Below are positions 55,954 through 63,988 of a stretch of 64,000 bases of DNA, piece by piece. The notes under the pieces were generated by a model. It had not been told where the DNA came from, did no database searches, and worked only from the letters and a program-made list of their open reading frames with translations. Made by a program: the position numbers and the translations under genes. Within the stretch, counting starts at the first letter, position 1; each line of letters begins with the position of its first letter. Origin of the DNA: JACCZX01 sp963807155 (GTDB lineage Bacteria > Pseudomonadota > Gammaproteobacteria > Burkholderiales > Burkholderiaceae_F); assembly GCA_963807155.1 (NCBI GenBank), contig CAWEAZ010000023.1, positions 180,084-244,083 of the forward strand, written 5' to 3'.

Positions 55954-56850
55954 TCAGTACTCGAGCTTGTCGCGCTGGCGGAACAGCCAGGTCAGGGTGA
56001 GCACCGCCGCCAGCACGAAGACAAACCAGACCGCCGCGATGGTGGACGGATAGCCGAGGTCGAAGCTGGTCCACTCGAATGCGCGCTTGTAGACGTAGGT
56101 CGAGACCGTCTCGGTGGACCAGAGCGGCCCGCCCTGGGTGGTGATCCAGACCAGGTCGAAGATCTTCATCTTGCCGATGAACGAAAGCACCAGCAGGTTG
56201 AGCAGCGTCGGCTTGACCAGCGGAATGATGATGTGCCGGAGCTTCGCCCCCCAGCCGCAGTTGTCGAGCTCCGCCGCCTCGATCACCTCCGATGGCAGCG
56301 AGTGCAGCGCCGCCAGCAGCACCACCATGTTGAAGCCCGCCCACATCCAGCTGGTGACGAAGATGAGCGAGGGCAGCGCGATCTTCGGATCACCGATCCA
56401 TGCCTGTACGAAATTTCCTAATCCCAGAAAACGCAGAAGCGCATTGACCGCGCCCCAGTCGTAGTTGTACATCCACGCCCAGACGATGCCGACCACCACG
56501 TAGGACATGAGGACCGGCGTGAACCACGCGACGCGGAAGAAGCGCGCGCCGGGGATGTGCGCGTAGAGCGCAAGGGCGAGCAGCAGCGCGATGCCCACTT
56601 CCACCAGCGGCGAGATGCAGGCCCAGGTAAAGGTATTGAGCACCGCGCGCCAGAAGATGTCGTCCTGCGCCAGCGCCGCGTAGTTGGCGAGGCCGAGAAA
56701 CTCCTCGCTCCTCGGCAGCACCTTGTGGAAGCTGTTCCAGAAGGTGCGCAGAACCGGGTAGGCGGTGAGCGCCGTGTAGAAGGTAAAGGCCGGCAGCAGG
56801 AACGCGATGATCGCGCCCCACGGCTGCCGGTCCGGTCTGGCAGTGATCAA
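55954..56850 (-). CDS. Sugar-type ABC permease (MalF/UgpA family)
   Basis: The 298-residue protein is intact. Helices include AIIAFLLPAFTFYTALTAYP, AFGL-like ACISPLVEVGIALLLALALY and LNLLVLSFIGKMKIFDLVWI; the EAA loop is EVIEAAELDNCGWGAKLRHI, then IIPLVKPTLLN. The sequence ITTQGGPLWSTETVSTYVY is typical of UgpA-type permeases. Seven bases separate it from the receptor gene. Confidence 0.92.
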   Translation of the reverse strand: MITARPDRQPWGAIIAFLLPAFTFYTALTAYPVLRTFWNSFHKVLPRSEEFLGLANYAALAQDDIFWRAVLNTFTWACISPLVEVGIALLLALALYAHIPGARFFRVAWFTPVLMSYVVVGIVWAWMYNYDWGAVNALLRFLGLGNFVQAWIGDPKIALPSLIFVTSWMWAGFNMVVLLAALHSLPSEVIEAAELDNCGWGAKLRHIIIPLVKPTLLNLLVLSFIGKMKIFDLVWITTQGGPLWSTETVSTYVYKRAFEWTSFDLGYPSTIAAVWFVFVLAAVLTLTWLFRQRDKLEY

Positions 56851-56857
56851 CTACCGA

Positions 56858-58117
56858 CTACTTGTAGGCGGCGTTCATTTGCTTCACGGCGTCTTCGACC
56901 GAGATCGTCCCCGCCGGGAAAGCATTGTTGAACACCTGCGTGAACACTTCCTTCGGCTTGCCCTGCATCACCTGGACCGGCTGGCCGAAGTAGAACTTGG
57001 CGCCCTCGCTGGTGGCGCCGAGCTCCTTGAAGTAGCCGGCGTGCGGGCCGCCCACCTTCGAGTAGTCGGCCTTGATGCCGGTCTGCACCAGCACGTTCTC
57101 CAGCCAGCGCGCCGCTGCCGCGGGATTGGCGAACGAATTGAGGAAGGCGATCGCCTCCTTGGGGTGCTTGGTGGCGGCGTTCGCGACATAGCTGCCGCCA
57201 ACCGACAGCGTGCGGCACTCGTTGCACACCGCGCCGGGGATCGAGGGGAACTTCATGATGCCGAGCGGAAAGTCCTTGGGCTGGCCGCCCTGATCGACCG
57301 GGTTGAAGGCGCGCGACGGGTACCAGCTGCCGATCAGCATCGTCGCCGCACCCGGATTGGTGTGGAAATAGAGGTGCGACTCGCCGAGCTTGAGCGTGGT
57401 GAAGGTGGTCGGCAGGAGGCCGGCCGCGGTCCAACCGCGCACGACATTCAGCGTGTCCGTCACGCGCGTGTCGCTCCACGACAGCTTGCCTTTCAACAGG
57501 TCGTCGTATTCCTTCACGCCGAGCTTCTTCAGCAGGGCTTCGTGCACCAGGTAGGCGCCCGGATAGGGACGGTCGCCGACGCCGATGGACATGGGCGTGA
57601 TGTTCTTGGCGCGCGCACGCTTCACCAGGTCGGTCATCCCCGCGGCGTCGAGCTGCAGGTTGGAGGGCACCTTGACGCCCAGGTCGGCCAGCGTCTTCTT
57701 GTTGTAGTAGAGCTCGACCGTTGCGGCCTCGAGCGGCATGCCGTAGGGCTTGCCCTTGTAGGACCAGATCTCCTTCGCCCATGGCTCGACCGCGGCCCAG
57801 TTCACCGGCGAGAGGTCGAGCAGCAGGCCGTTCTCCATGTACTCGAACTGGTCCGGCTCGGCATAGAAAATGTCGGGCGCGGTGCCGGCGCGCAGCGCGG
57901 TCTTGAGCGAGGCGTATAGCGCGGTCTTCTCGTACCACTGCGCCTCGATCTTGACGCCCGGGTTGGCCGCCTCGAAGCGGCGGATCGCGTCCTCGACGTA
58001 GTCACGCTTGATCTTTTCGGCCGCCCAGTGGCTCCAGAACGTCAGCTTGACCTGCGCCATCGCGCTTGATGCGAACGCAAGCAGCAGCAAAGAAAAAACA
58101 ATTTTCAAGATCCGCAT
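56858..58117 (-). CDS. Sugar-type ABC substrate-binding protein
   Basis: AGGAGGAGAT precedes ATG 58117. A signal peptide (LKIVFSLLLLAFASSAMAQ) is followed by a UgpB/MalE-type receptor of 419 residues: VKLTFWSHWAAEKIKRDYVE, AIRRFEAANPGVKIEAQWYE, KPYGMPLEAATVELYYNKKT, ATKHPKEAIAFLNSFANP. Ligand cannot be read from sequence; operon context suggests a sugar acid or a sugar that yields one. Confidence 0.92.
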   Translation of the reverse strand: MRILKIVFSLLLLAFASSAMAQVKLTFWSHWAAEKIKRDYVEDAIRRFEAANPGVKIEAQWYEKTALYASLKTALRAGTAPDIFYAEPDQFEYMENGLLLDLSPVNWAAVEPWAKEIWSYKGKPYGMPLEAATVELYYNKKTLADLGVKVPSNLQLDAAGMTDLVKRARAKNITPMSIGVGDRPYPGAYLVHEALLKKLGVKEYDDLLKGKLSWSDTRVTDTLNVVRGWTAAGLLPTTFTTLKLGESHLYFHTNPGAATMLIGSWYPSRAFNPVDQGGQPKDFPLGIMKFPSIPGAVCNECRTLSVGGSYVANAATKHPKEAIAFLNSFANPAAAARWLENVLVQTGIKADYSKVGGPHAGYFKELGATSEGAKFYFGQPVQVMQGKPKEVFTQVFNNAFPAGTISVEDAVKQMNAAYK

Positions 58118-58142
58118 ATCTCCTCCTGTTTGTACGGCCGAG

Positions 58143-59109
58143 CTAGTCGACCTTGGCGCCTGAATCTTTGATTATTTTTCCCCACTTCGCGAGCTCGGCA
58201 CGCTGAAACGCTGCGAGTTCGTCCGGCGTGCTGGCTTTGATGTCGACCCCGATTCCGGCCAACCGCTGCTTTCATGTCCGGCTGCGCAAGCACGCGACGC
58301 ATATCGCCGGCGATCTTGTCGACGATCGCGCGTGGTGTTCCGGCCGGCGCGAAAAACGCGAACCAGGTTGACAGTTCGAAGCCAGGCAGGCCGGATTCGG
58401 CCATCGTCGGCAGCTCGGGGGCGAGCGGCGATCGCGCCGCCGAGGTAACGGCCAGCCCGCGCAACTTGCCTGCCTTGATGTGCGGCAGCGCGGTCGGGAG
58501 GTTGTCGAACATCAAGTCGACCTGGCCGCCGAGAAGATCGGTCATCGCCGGCGCCTGCACCTCGATACGGAATGTGCAGCATGTACGTGCTGCTCATGCT
58601 TTTCATCAGCTCGGCCGTCAGATGCTGCGACGTGCCGTTGCCGCCCGATGCATAAACCAGCTTGGCGGGATTCTTCTTTGCGAAGTCGATCAGTTCCTTG
58701 ACGCTCGATACCGGTAGCGAAGGGCGAACCATCAGCGCCAGCGGCGTCGAGCCCGCCAGCGTCAGTGGCGCGAAGTCTTTCGATGCGTCATATGGGAGCT
58801 TGGGGTAGAGCGCCGGGTTGGCAGCGTGCGTTGTTTGCGTTGCGATCAGCAGCGTGTAGCCGTCGGGCGGGCTCTTGGCGACCATCTCGACGCCGATTGC
58901 GCCGCTCGCGCCTGCGCGGTTCTCGACGACCACCGCCTGCCCCCACGCCTCGGTCGAGCTTCTGCGCCATCTGTCGCGCAATGATGTCGGTCGCACCGCC
59001 GGGCGCAAACGGATTGATGATGCGCACCGGCTTCGAGGGAAACGGTTGCGCACTCGCCACGGCAACACTGAATGCGCAATGCGAGCAAGAGCAGTAAGCG
59101 TTTGGTCAT
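58143..59109 (-). CDS. Bug-family tripartite tricarboxylate receptor (frame breaks)
   Basis: AAGGAGCC precedes ATG 59109, and the protein begins TKRLLLLLALRI, a signal peptide interrupted by a break. It continues SAQPFPSKPVRIINPFAPGG (Bug ligand loop), IIARQMAQKLDRG, then VVENRAGASGAIGVEMVAKS, PPDGYTLLIATQTTHAANPA, and LLGGQVDLMFDNLPTALPHI. The last frame ends KWGKIIKDSGAKVD at 58143. At least three breaks are needed. No TctAB genes are here. It is the first gene of the sugar-acid operon, ahead of a complete ABC system. Confidence 0.82.
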
Positions 59110-59138
59110 CCGGCTCCTTGGTCGGACGATTCTGAAAA

Positions 59139-59161
59139 TTGTCGACATGATTGTCAACAAT
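59139..59161. promoter_or_regulatory. Candidate GntR operator, two tandem sites
   Basis: Site 1 is TTGTCGACA (59139-59147), containing the palindrome TGTCGACA. Site 2 is ATTGT-CA-ACAAT (59150-59161), a perfect 5+2+5 inverted repeat. Their centres are 12 bp apart, about one helical turn, 30-52 bases before the first gene of the operon. The TTGT-N2-ACA core resembles sites of FCD-type GntR regulators. Binding is inferred. Confidence 0.6.
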
Positions 59162-59209
59162 TATTGAGGGGAAGCCTGACCGAGTTTTCTGTGGGCGCTG
59201 ATTCAAGGC

Positions 59210-59236
59210 AAAAAAAAGCGCCGCAAGTGCGGCGCT
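59210..59236 (-). terminator. Rho-independent terminator of the two-component operon
   Basis: Read on the minus strand, AGCGCCGC and GCGGCGCT (59236-59229 and 59224-59217) form an 8-bp stem with a four-base loop followed by eight T. It lies 66 bases after the histidine kinase stop. Confidence 0.92.
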
Positions 59237-59301
59237 GGGTGCGCATATCTCGAATGAGCTTGCTCTGACGAGCAACGAAACGAACCGTACTGGGGCGATT
59301 C

Positions 59302-60661
59302 TTAAGGTGAACTTAAGCCTCCCGGGGCCCCCGCCTGTTGGGGCGACCGGAAGGCGGGAAAGGTCGCCAGCGCCTGCGTTCCGGTCCCGGCATTGGCCGC
59401 TGACAGCGAGACGGTGCCGGCATGCAGACTGGCTATCTGCCGCACGATGGCGAGGCCCAGGCCGCTGCCGCCGGCTGCGGCGTCACGGCCACGATAGAAG
59501 CGGTCGAACACGCGCTCGCGCTCATCGGCGGGAATACCCGGACCCGTGTCCTGCACGATCAATTGCACAGTTGCGTCGCCTGGCTGCACCGAAACATGCA
59601 CACGTCCGCTCGGCGCCGTGTAACGAATCGCGTTATCGATCAGATTGGTCAACAAGATCCGCAGCGCATCTTCCTGGCCGAGTACCCACGCGGGAGTGTG
59701 GGCATCGACATTGAGCACGATCGATTTCTGCGCAGCCAAGCGGTCGCAGCTCATCGACCACGGCGGTAGCTAAAGGCGCGAGGTCAGTCGGCACGGCCGG
59801 TTTCTGTGCGGCCTCGGGGTCGAGCCGCGCCATGGTCAACAGTTGCTGCACCAGGCGTGTCGCTCGCTTGACTCCCTGCTCCATTCGCTCGAACGCGATT
59901 GCGCGCTCATCGACCGATTGCGCGCGCTCCGCGAGTTGAATCTGCAGCGTCAGCGCTGTCAGCGGTGTTCGCAGCTCGTGCGCCGCGTCGGCGGCGAAGC
60001 GGCGTTGCGTATCAAAAGATTCATCAAGCCTTTGCAGCAGCGCATTCAGCGATTCGACCAGCGGCTGTACTTCGATCGGCAATTTATCGACCGCAATCGG
60101 CCGTAACGATGTCGGGTCGCGTTGCGAGAGCGTTTGCGCCACGACCGCGAGCGGGGCGAGCCCGCGACCGACAATCCACCAGCCCAGCAGACCAAGGAAA
60201 GGCAACACGATAAGGACTGGCAGAAGCAGCCTGGCGGCGCTTCGCGCGGCGAGCTCGGCGCGCAAAGCGGTCGGCTGCGCAACTTGAATGGCTTGCTTTC
60301 CTGAACGTGTCGCGTAGACGCGCCACGAGCGGCCCTGATGCTCAAGCGTTGCGAAGCCTTCTGCGCTCAGGCGGGGCAACGGATCGATCACGCGCGAGCT
60401 ATACGGCCGATCGAACGCCGGATCCCAAATTTGCACCAGCACGCGCAACTCGGGATCGTCACTCGCACGCTGCAAGCGCTGCAGATCGATCTGCGCATGG
60501 TCGCGTAACGACAGCGCGATCTGGCGCAGTTCTTCGTCGAGCAGTAGATCAACTTCGCCGCGCGCCGACGCGTAGGTGGCAATCGCTGCGATCACTCCTG
60601 CGCCGAGCAAAGCGCCGAGTAACGCGACGAGCAGACGGCGACGAATCGAAGGAGCGCGCAT
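59302..60661 (-). CDS. Sensor histidine kinase, QseC-like (frame break)
   Basis: Membrane helices lie at about 10-32 and 143-165, enclosing a periplasmic sensor of about 110 residues. The phosphoacceptor His228 sits in ADAAHELRTPLTALTLQIQL. A frame break near 59745 follows LAPLATAVVDEL. The ATPase domain then gives LTNLIDNAIRYTAPSGRVHV (N box), QDTGPGIPADERERVFDRFY (G1, F box) and GGSGLGLAIVRQIA (G2). The start at 60661 overlaps the regulator stop as TGATG. It phosphorylates the partner regulator in response to an unknown periplasmic signal. Confidence 0.9.
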
Positions 60662-61314
60662 CAGTCGAGCGTATAGCCAAGCCCGCGCACATTGCGAATG
60701 ATCGATTCGCCGAGCTTGCGTCGCAGATTGTGGACATGCACCTCGATTGCATTGCTGCCGACTGCCTCATTCCATCCGTACAGTTTTTCTTCGAGCTGCG
60801 CGCGCGATACAACGCTGCCTGCGCGCTCTGCCAGCGCCAGTAACAAAGCAAACTCGCGCGCGGACACATCGACCGACTCGCCGTGTAGCCGAACCTCGTG
60901 CGTTGCCGGATTCAATGTCAATGCACCGCGTTGAATCAGCGGCTCGGCGCGACCCGCAGCGCGACGTAGCAGCGCCCGCACGCGTGCCGATAACTCGTCG
61001 AGATCAAAGGGCTTCACCAGGTAATCGTCGGCGCCGGCGTCGAGCCCGGCGATGCGGTCGGCGACGGTATCGCGCGCAGTAATGATCAACACCGGAACGT
61101 CGACCTTCCGCCCGCGCATCGCTTTCAATACTTCAATGCCGTCGCGCGCCGGCAAACCGATATCGAGCAGCACCAGCGAGTACGCGTGCGTACCCATCGA
61201 GAGCTCTGCCGCGCGTCCGTCGCGCACCCAATCGACTGCGTAGCCGTCCGCCGCGAGGCCGGCAACGACTGCCTCGCCAATCATCGGATCGTCTTCGACG
61301 ACAAGAACGCGCAT
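60661..61314 (-). CDS. OmpR/QseB-family response regulator
   Basis: From ATG 61314 (MRVLVVEDDPMIGEAVVAGL) the protein has 217 residues. The receiver has the acidic pair at 8-9, phosphoacceptor Asp51 in LVLLDIGLPARDGI, Thr in ITARD, and Lys in YLVKPFDLDEL. The C-terminal winged helix is of OmpR type (LTLNPATHEVRLHGESVDVS, LYGWNEAVGSNAIEVHVHNL, RRKLGESIIRNVRGLGYTLD). OmpR-type regulators bind tandem direct repeats; such repeats lie at 61398-61415 just upstream and before two further genes. The frame upstream to 61377 is not used. Confidence 0.93.
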   Translation of the reverse strand: MRVLVVEDDPMIGEAVVAGLAADGYAVDWVRDGRAAELSMGTHAYSLVLLDIGLPARDGIEVLKAMRGRKVDVPVLIITARDTVADRIAGLDAGADDYLVKPFDLDELSARVRALLRRAAGRAEPLIQRGALTLNPATHEVRLHGESVDVSAREFALLLALAERAGSVVSRAQLEEKLYGWNEAVGSNAIEVHVHNLRRKLGESIIRNVRGLGYTLD

Positions 61315-61397
61315 TGCGAGTGTATGTGAGTCAGGCTGCAACGATAACTCGACGTTGGCTTGTCGAATATTCGACATTCAGCATGACGGTTCGCAGC

Positions 61398-61415
61398 TGT
61401 GGGCAATCTGTGGGT
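61398..61415. promoter_or_regulatory. PhoB/OmpR-box-like direct repeat, copy 1
   Basis: CTGTGGG-CAAT-CTGTGGG is a perfect 7-bp direct repeat with a 4-bp AT-rich spacer, i.e. 11-bp periodicity. It lies 76 bases before the thioesterase ATG and about 84 bases before the divergent regulator gene, so it could serve both. Confidence 0.65.
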
Positions 61416-61473
61416 GATCTCATCCGAGCCTCTCTCCCGTGCCGGCATGGGCTGGCCTAACCGGAGAGAAAAA

Positions 61474-61935
61474 ATGAAGCATTGTGAAGTCAGCCAAATT
61501 TTCTTCAGCGAACAGTACGTCGTTCCTGCCGAGCAAACCGCGCAGAAGCTATTCGGTTCACTGCCGCATGGCAAGGCTTATGCGGACCGAATGATTGATG
61601 CGATGGCCACCGGCTACTTGGTTGCGGTGCTCGAATCGATTTGCGTACGCGAGATGCAGATGTATCTGGACTGTGACGAAGAAACGGTCGTCGGGTCTTC
61701 GATTCACTGTCAGCACCGTGCGCCGATTCCGCCAAAAGCAATCATCAAGGTCGATGGCTGGGTGGTTGGTATTGGCGAAGATGAAGCGACCTTCTGGGTG
61801 CAGGCGAGCGACGAGCACGAAGTCGTTTGCGAAGGTCAGATTCGCCTAGTTGTCGTGCGGCGTGCGCAGATGGAGCTGAAGATTCAGCGCAAGCGTGAAG
61901 CGATCGGACGCAGGGAGATGTCGGCGTCCGTTTGA
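61474..61935 (+). CDS. Hotdog-fold thioesterase, FlK-like
   Basis: The start at 61474 has CGGAGAG upstream. The 153-residue protein shows ATGYLVAVLESICV with T46 and E54 and SSIHCQHRAPIPPKAII with H81. These match in spacing the Thr, Glu and His of fluoroacetyl-CoA thioesterase FlK and relatives. The C-terminal strand is EGQIRLVVVRRAQMEL. It probably hydrolyses an acyl-CoA; the substrate is unknown. The leader before it carries the same repeat as two genes for small exported proteins downstream. Confidence 0.8.
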   Translation: MKHCEVSQIFFSEQYVVPAEQTAQKLFGSLPHGKAYADRMIDAMATGYLVAVLESICVREMQMYLDCDEETVVGSSIHCQHRAPIPPKAIIKVDGWVVGIGEDEATFWVQASDEHEVVCEGQIRLVVVRRAQMELKIQRKREAIGRREMSASV

Positions 61936-62004
61936 GGGCACGGTCAGGACTGGACTTCGCAATCCGTCTTGACCGGCCGCCTGCCGATCAAGCCATTTTC
62001 GATC

Positions 62005-62022
62005 CTGTGGGTAATCCGTGGG
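62005..62022. promoter_or_regulatory. PhoB/OmpR-box-like direct repeat, copy 2
   Basis: CTGTGGG-TAAT-CCGTGGG, one mismatch between the two 7-mers, begins 76 bases before ATG 62081. The following leader also shares TGCCGGCATG, GCCGGA and ACCGGAG with the other copies. Confidence 0.65.
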
Positions 62023-62080
62023 CGGCCCCGCCCAAAGCTCCCTCCGTGCCGGCATGTGCCGGAGTTCACCGGAGCAAACC

Positions 62081-62467
62081 ATGAAATCACGTTCAACGTT
62101 AACCGTAGTTGCATCACTGATTGCCGCGGCGTTCATCAGCATTCCGTGCGCTTATGCGGAAGCATTTGAAGAAAACTTCCCCGCGGTTGATACCGAAGTT
62201 GTAGCGATCGATCTCGCCGATCTTGAAAAGGCTTTTTGGATTTGCGACTACGAAGCCACGACCTACGGCGTCGGCGTTGTCGACGCGGAAGCCTGCGCAA
62301 TAGTCACCGAAGGTCTGAATCGCGTGAAATTCGGCGGCGATGTTGAGGCGCTGGTCGACTGGTGGCGCGATCAGAAGTACGGCGTGCATGACGCGCTGGA
62401 GCGTGCGCGCGAAGCCCAGGCTGCGAAGGAAAGCGCCGAGTTAGTCGAGTTTCCGGATTCGATCTGA
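62081..62467 (+). CDS. Small exported protein of a local paralog family (member A)
   Basis: The 128-residue protein has a signal peptide (SRSTLTVVASLIAAAFISIP, cleavage near AYA). The mature part holds ADLEKAFWICDYEATTYGVG, a second Cys in EACAIVTEGLN, KFGGDVEALVDWWRDQKYGV and a Glu/Ala-rich tail. The pattern LEK-x-FW-x-CDY-x2-TT-x-GV, then C, then KFGGD-x2-ALV-x-WWR is shared with 63019-63447, so the two Cys probably form a disulfide. ACCGGAG precedes the start. I do not recognise a known family. A strong hairpin follows. Confidence 0.72.
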   Translation: MKSRSTLTVVASLIAAAFISIPCAYAEAFEENFPAVDTEVVAIDLADLEKAFWICDYEATTYGVGVVDAEACAIVTEGLNRVKFGGDVEALVDWWRDQKYGVHDALERAREAQAAKESAELVEFPDSI

Positions 62468-62487
62468 GCTTCTAACGGTCGTCATCG

Positions 62488-62524
62488 CCATCACTGGACA
62501 ACGCGTCGCGTTGCCCAGTGATGG
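62488..62524 (+). terminator. Long hairpin after member A, probable terminator
   Basis: CCATCACTGG-A-CAACGC (62488-62504) pairs with GCGTTG-C-CCAGTGATGG (62508-62524) around GTC. The 17-bp stem has one mismatch. TTT follows. It lies 20 bases after the stop. The short T tract makes termination likely but not certain. Confidence 0.75.
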
Positions 62525-62540
62525 TTTAACCGCTCATCAG

Positions 62541-62874
62541 ATGAAGTCACTCATTCCTTATCTCGCCACCGTGTCTTGTCGGTGGCAACTGTCTTCACCG
62601 GATCGGGCCGGCAGGGACCTTGATCTCTACGCTGCTGGCGGGCGGAGCGATCTTCGATCTCAATCAGACAATCGACGCGGCCCGCGTTGTGACCGATAGC
62701 GCGATAGCGCAGCTGAAAACAATTGATGCCGATCGCGTTCTGCTTGCGGTCGGTGAAGCCTCACTGCCGTTCGGCAGTGAAGACACAGCCCCCGCGCGCG
62801 CCATAACTCATCACATCAGGGCCTCACCTGGTAATCGCGACCGCGTAGCCGTCGGCCACGCGGTAACCGTATAG
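62541..62874 (+). CDS. Small exported-looking protein, paralog of 63725-63988 (frame breaks)
   Basis: ATG 62541 opens MKSLIPYLATV. Two breaks between about 62570 and 62610 lead through LSVATVFTGSG to TLISTLLAGGAIFDLNQTID, SAIAQLKTIDADRVLLAVGE and ASLPFG to the stop at 62872-62874. The joined start looks like a signal peptide. The core DADRVLLAVGEASLPFG matches FDRVLIVIGEALVPFG in 63725-63988, so this is a second small paralog pair. No known family is recognised. It lies 16 bases after a probable terminator and before the next leader repeat. Confidence 0.5.
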
Positions 62875-62941
62875 CGGAGCGGCGCCGATAACGCCGCATG
62901 CCCGGGTAGGACTCTTCGAAGCGAAGCACCAATTTCCGAAC

Positions 62942-62959
62942 CTGTGGGTAATCCGTGGG
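62942..62959. promoter_or_regulatory. PhoB/OmpR-box-like direct repeat, copy 3
   Basis: CTGTGGG-TAAT-CCGTGGG, identical to copy 2, begins 77 bases before ATG 63019. The leader also has TGCCGGCATG, GCCGGA and ACCGGAG at matching positions. Confidence 0.65.
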
Positions 62960-63018
62960 GGCCCCCGCTTCAAAGTGCTTTCCATGCCGGCATGAGCCGG
63001 AATTAACCGGAGCCAACC

Positions 63019-63447
63019 ATGACAACACGTACTTCTAGATTTCCCGCCGTCGCTAAACGTCGCCAGCCCGCGCAACTCGGCTCGGCACCCGCCGCAATGA
63101 TCGTCGCGTCGCTGCTTGTTGCAGCCGCCGTTGCCTTCCAGTCGCCGGCCCATTCGACGCCGCTCGATGTGGGCACCCCTGCCGAAGCTGCAGCAGCCTT
63201 GGCAGCGACCAAAGGGCACGACAGCGCATCCAAGATCGCCGAGCTCGAAAAGGGATTTTGGGTCTGCGATTACCTCGGTACCACGCGTGGTGTTGAGGGG
63301 TCCTATGGCGTGACCTGCGGCGCGAATTTCGAGGAACTGAAACAGACGAAATTCGGTGGCGACTTTGACGCGCTGGTGCAGTGGTGGCGCGTCAACAAGG
63401 CCGCGCAACACAAAGCGCTCGAGTCAGTCGGCTCCGCGCAGTACTGA
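63019..63447 (+). CDS. Small exported protein of a local paralog family (member B)
   Basis: The 142-residue protein has a longer basic lead and a signal peptide core (AAMIVASLLVAAAVAFQ). The mature part gives IAELEKGFWVCDYLGTTRGV, GVTCGANFEELKQTKFGGDF, DALVQWWRVNKAAQHKALES. It aligns with member A over about 65 residues, including FW-x-CDY, the TT-x-GV turn, the second Cys and KFGGD. ACCGGAG precedes the start. The family is not one I know. Confidence 0.72.
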   Translation: MTTRTSRFPAVAKRRQPAQLGSAPAAMIVASLLVAAAVAFQSPAHSTPLDVGTPAEAAAALAATKGHDSASKIAELEKGFWVCDYLGTTRGVEGSYGVTCGANFEELKQTKFGGDFDALVQWWRVNKAAQHKALESVGSAQY

Positions 63448-63527
63448 GCACTCAAATCATCGGTGCATTCCGTTGATGTAAGCCCTCCCATCCGGGAGTC
63501 AACCAGCAGTCCAACCAGGAGATAGTT

Positions 63528-63675
63528 ATGAAACGCAATAGCAAATCAGTAGTGTCCGTTATCGCCGCCGCCGTCATCACATTGTTCGCCGCGGGCTGTG
63601 TCACCGTACTCGGGCGATTACGCCGAAGACCAGGTTGAGACCTTCATGCCGGTCGATCGTGGGACGGGTTCTTAA
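63528..63675 (+). CDS. Small lipoprotein (frame break)
   Basis: AGGAGA lies before ATG 63528. The start (MKRNSKSVVSVIAAAVITLF, then AAGC) is a lipoprotein signal with lipobox FAAGC. After VT a one-base break leads to YSGDYAEDQVETFMPVDRGT and the stop at 63673-63675. Without the extra base it would be a 48-residue protein. It sits between member B and the last small gene. Confidence 0.5.
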
Positions 63676-63689
63676 TAAGTGAGAGAGGC

Positions 63690-63717
63690 TCGTAGCGCCG
63701 ATTCGTCGGCGCTACGA
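63690..63717. repeat. Perfect 12-bp hairpin with TTCG loop
   Basis: TCGTAGCGCCGA (63690-63701) pairs with TCGGCGCTACGA (63706-63717) around TTCG, an especially stable tetraloop. No T tract follows on either strand. It lies 15 bases after the lipoprotein stop and just before 63725. Confidence 0.75.
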
Positions 63718-63724
63718 CTTCAAA

Positions 63725-63988
63725 ATGATCCAGTCAATTCAAGTACGTCTCATCACTGTGGCCATGCAGTGGCAAGCGGTCTTAACTGGCTTGCGTCTTG
63801 TCGGCACTTTCGTCGGGACGCTGCTGGCAGGGGCAAACTCTTTAGACCAGTATCAAGGCTCGGGCGGTGCCTACCTGCCAGCCGCGACCAGCTGCGAAGC
63901 GCCTGCACTGATTGAACGCCTGAAAGCGATCGAGTTTGATCGCGTCTTGATCGTCATTGGCGAAGCCTTGGTTCCGTTCGGCAAGTAG
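63725..63988 (+). CDS. Small protein, paralog of 62541-62874
   Basis: The frame holds a hydrophobic N-terminal segment (VLTGLRLVGTFVGTLLAGAN), then ALIERLKAIEFDRVLIVIGE and ALVPFG at the end. The last part aligns with the ATIDADRVLLAVGEASLPFG region of 62541-62874. ATG 63725 or ATG 63764 may start it; neither has a good ribosome binding site. The homology to the earlier copy is the evidence that it is real. Confidence 0.5.
   Translation: MIQSIQVRLITVAMQWQAVLTGLRLVGTFVGTLLAGANSLDQYQGSGGAYLPAATSCEAPALIERLKAIEFDRVLIVIGEALVPFGK

Noticed and set aside
56807..57919. Open frames of about 370 codons on both strands of the sugar receptor gene
   Set aside because: Both are shadows of the intact 419-residue receptor on the minus strand.
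62761..62780. 9-bp inverted repeat TCACTGCCG-TT-CGGCAGTGA
   Set aside because: It lies inside a coding region and encodes the shared LPFG motif; a repeat of this size is expected about once by chance in the window.
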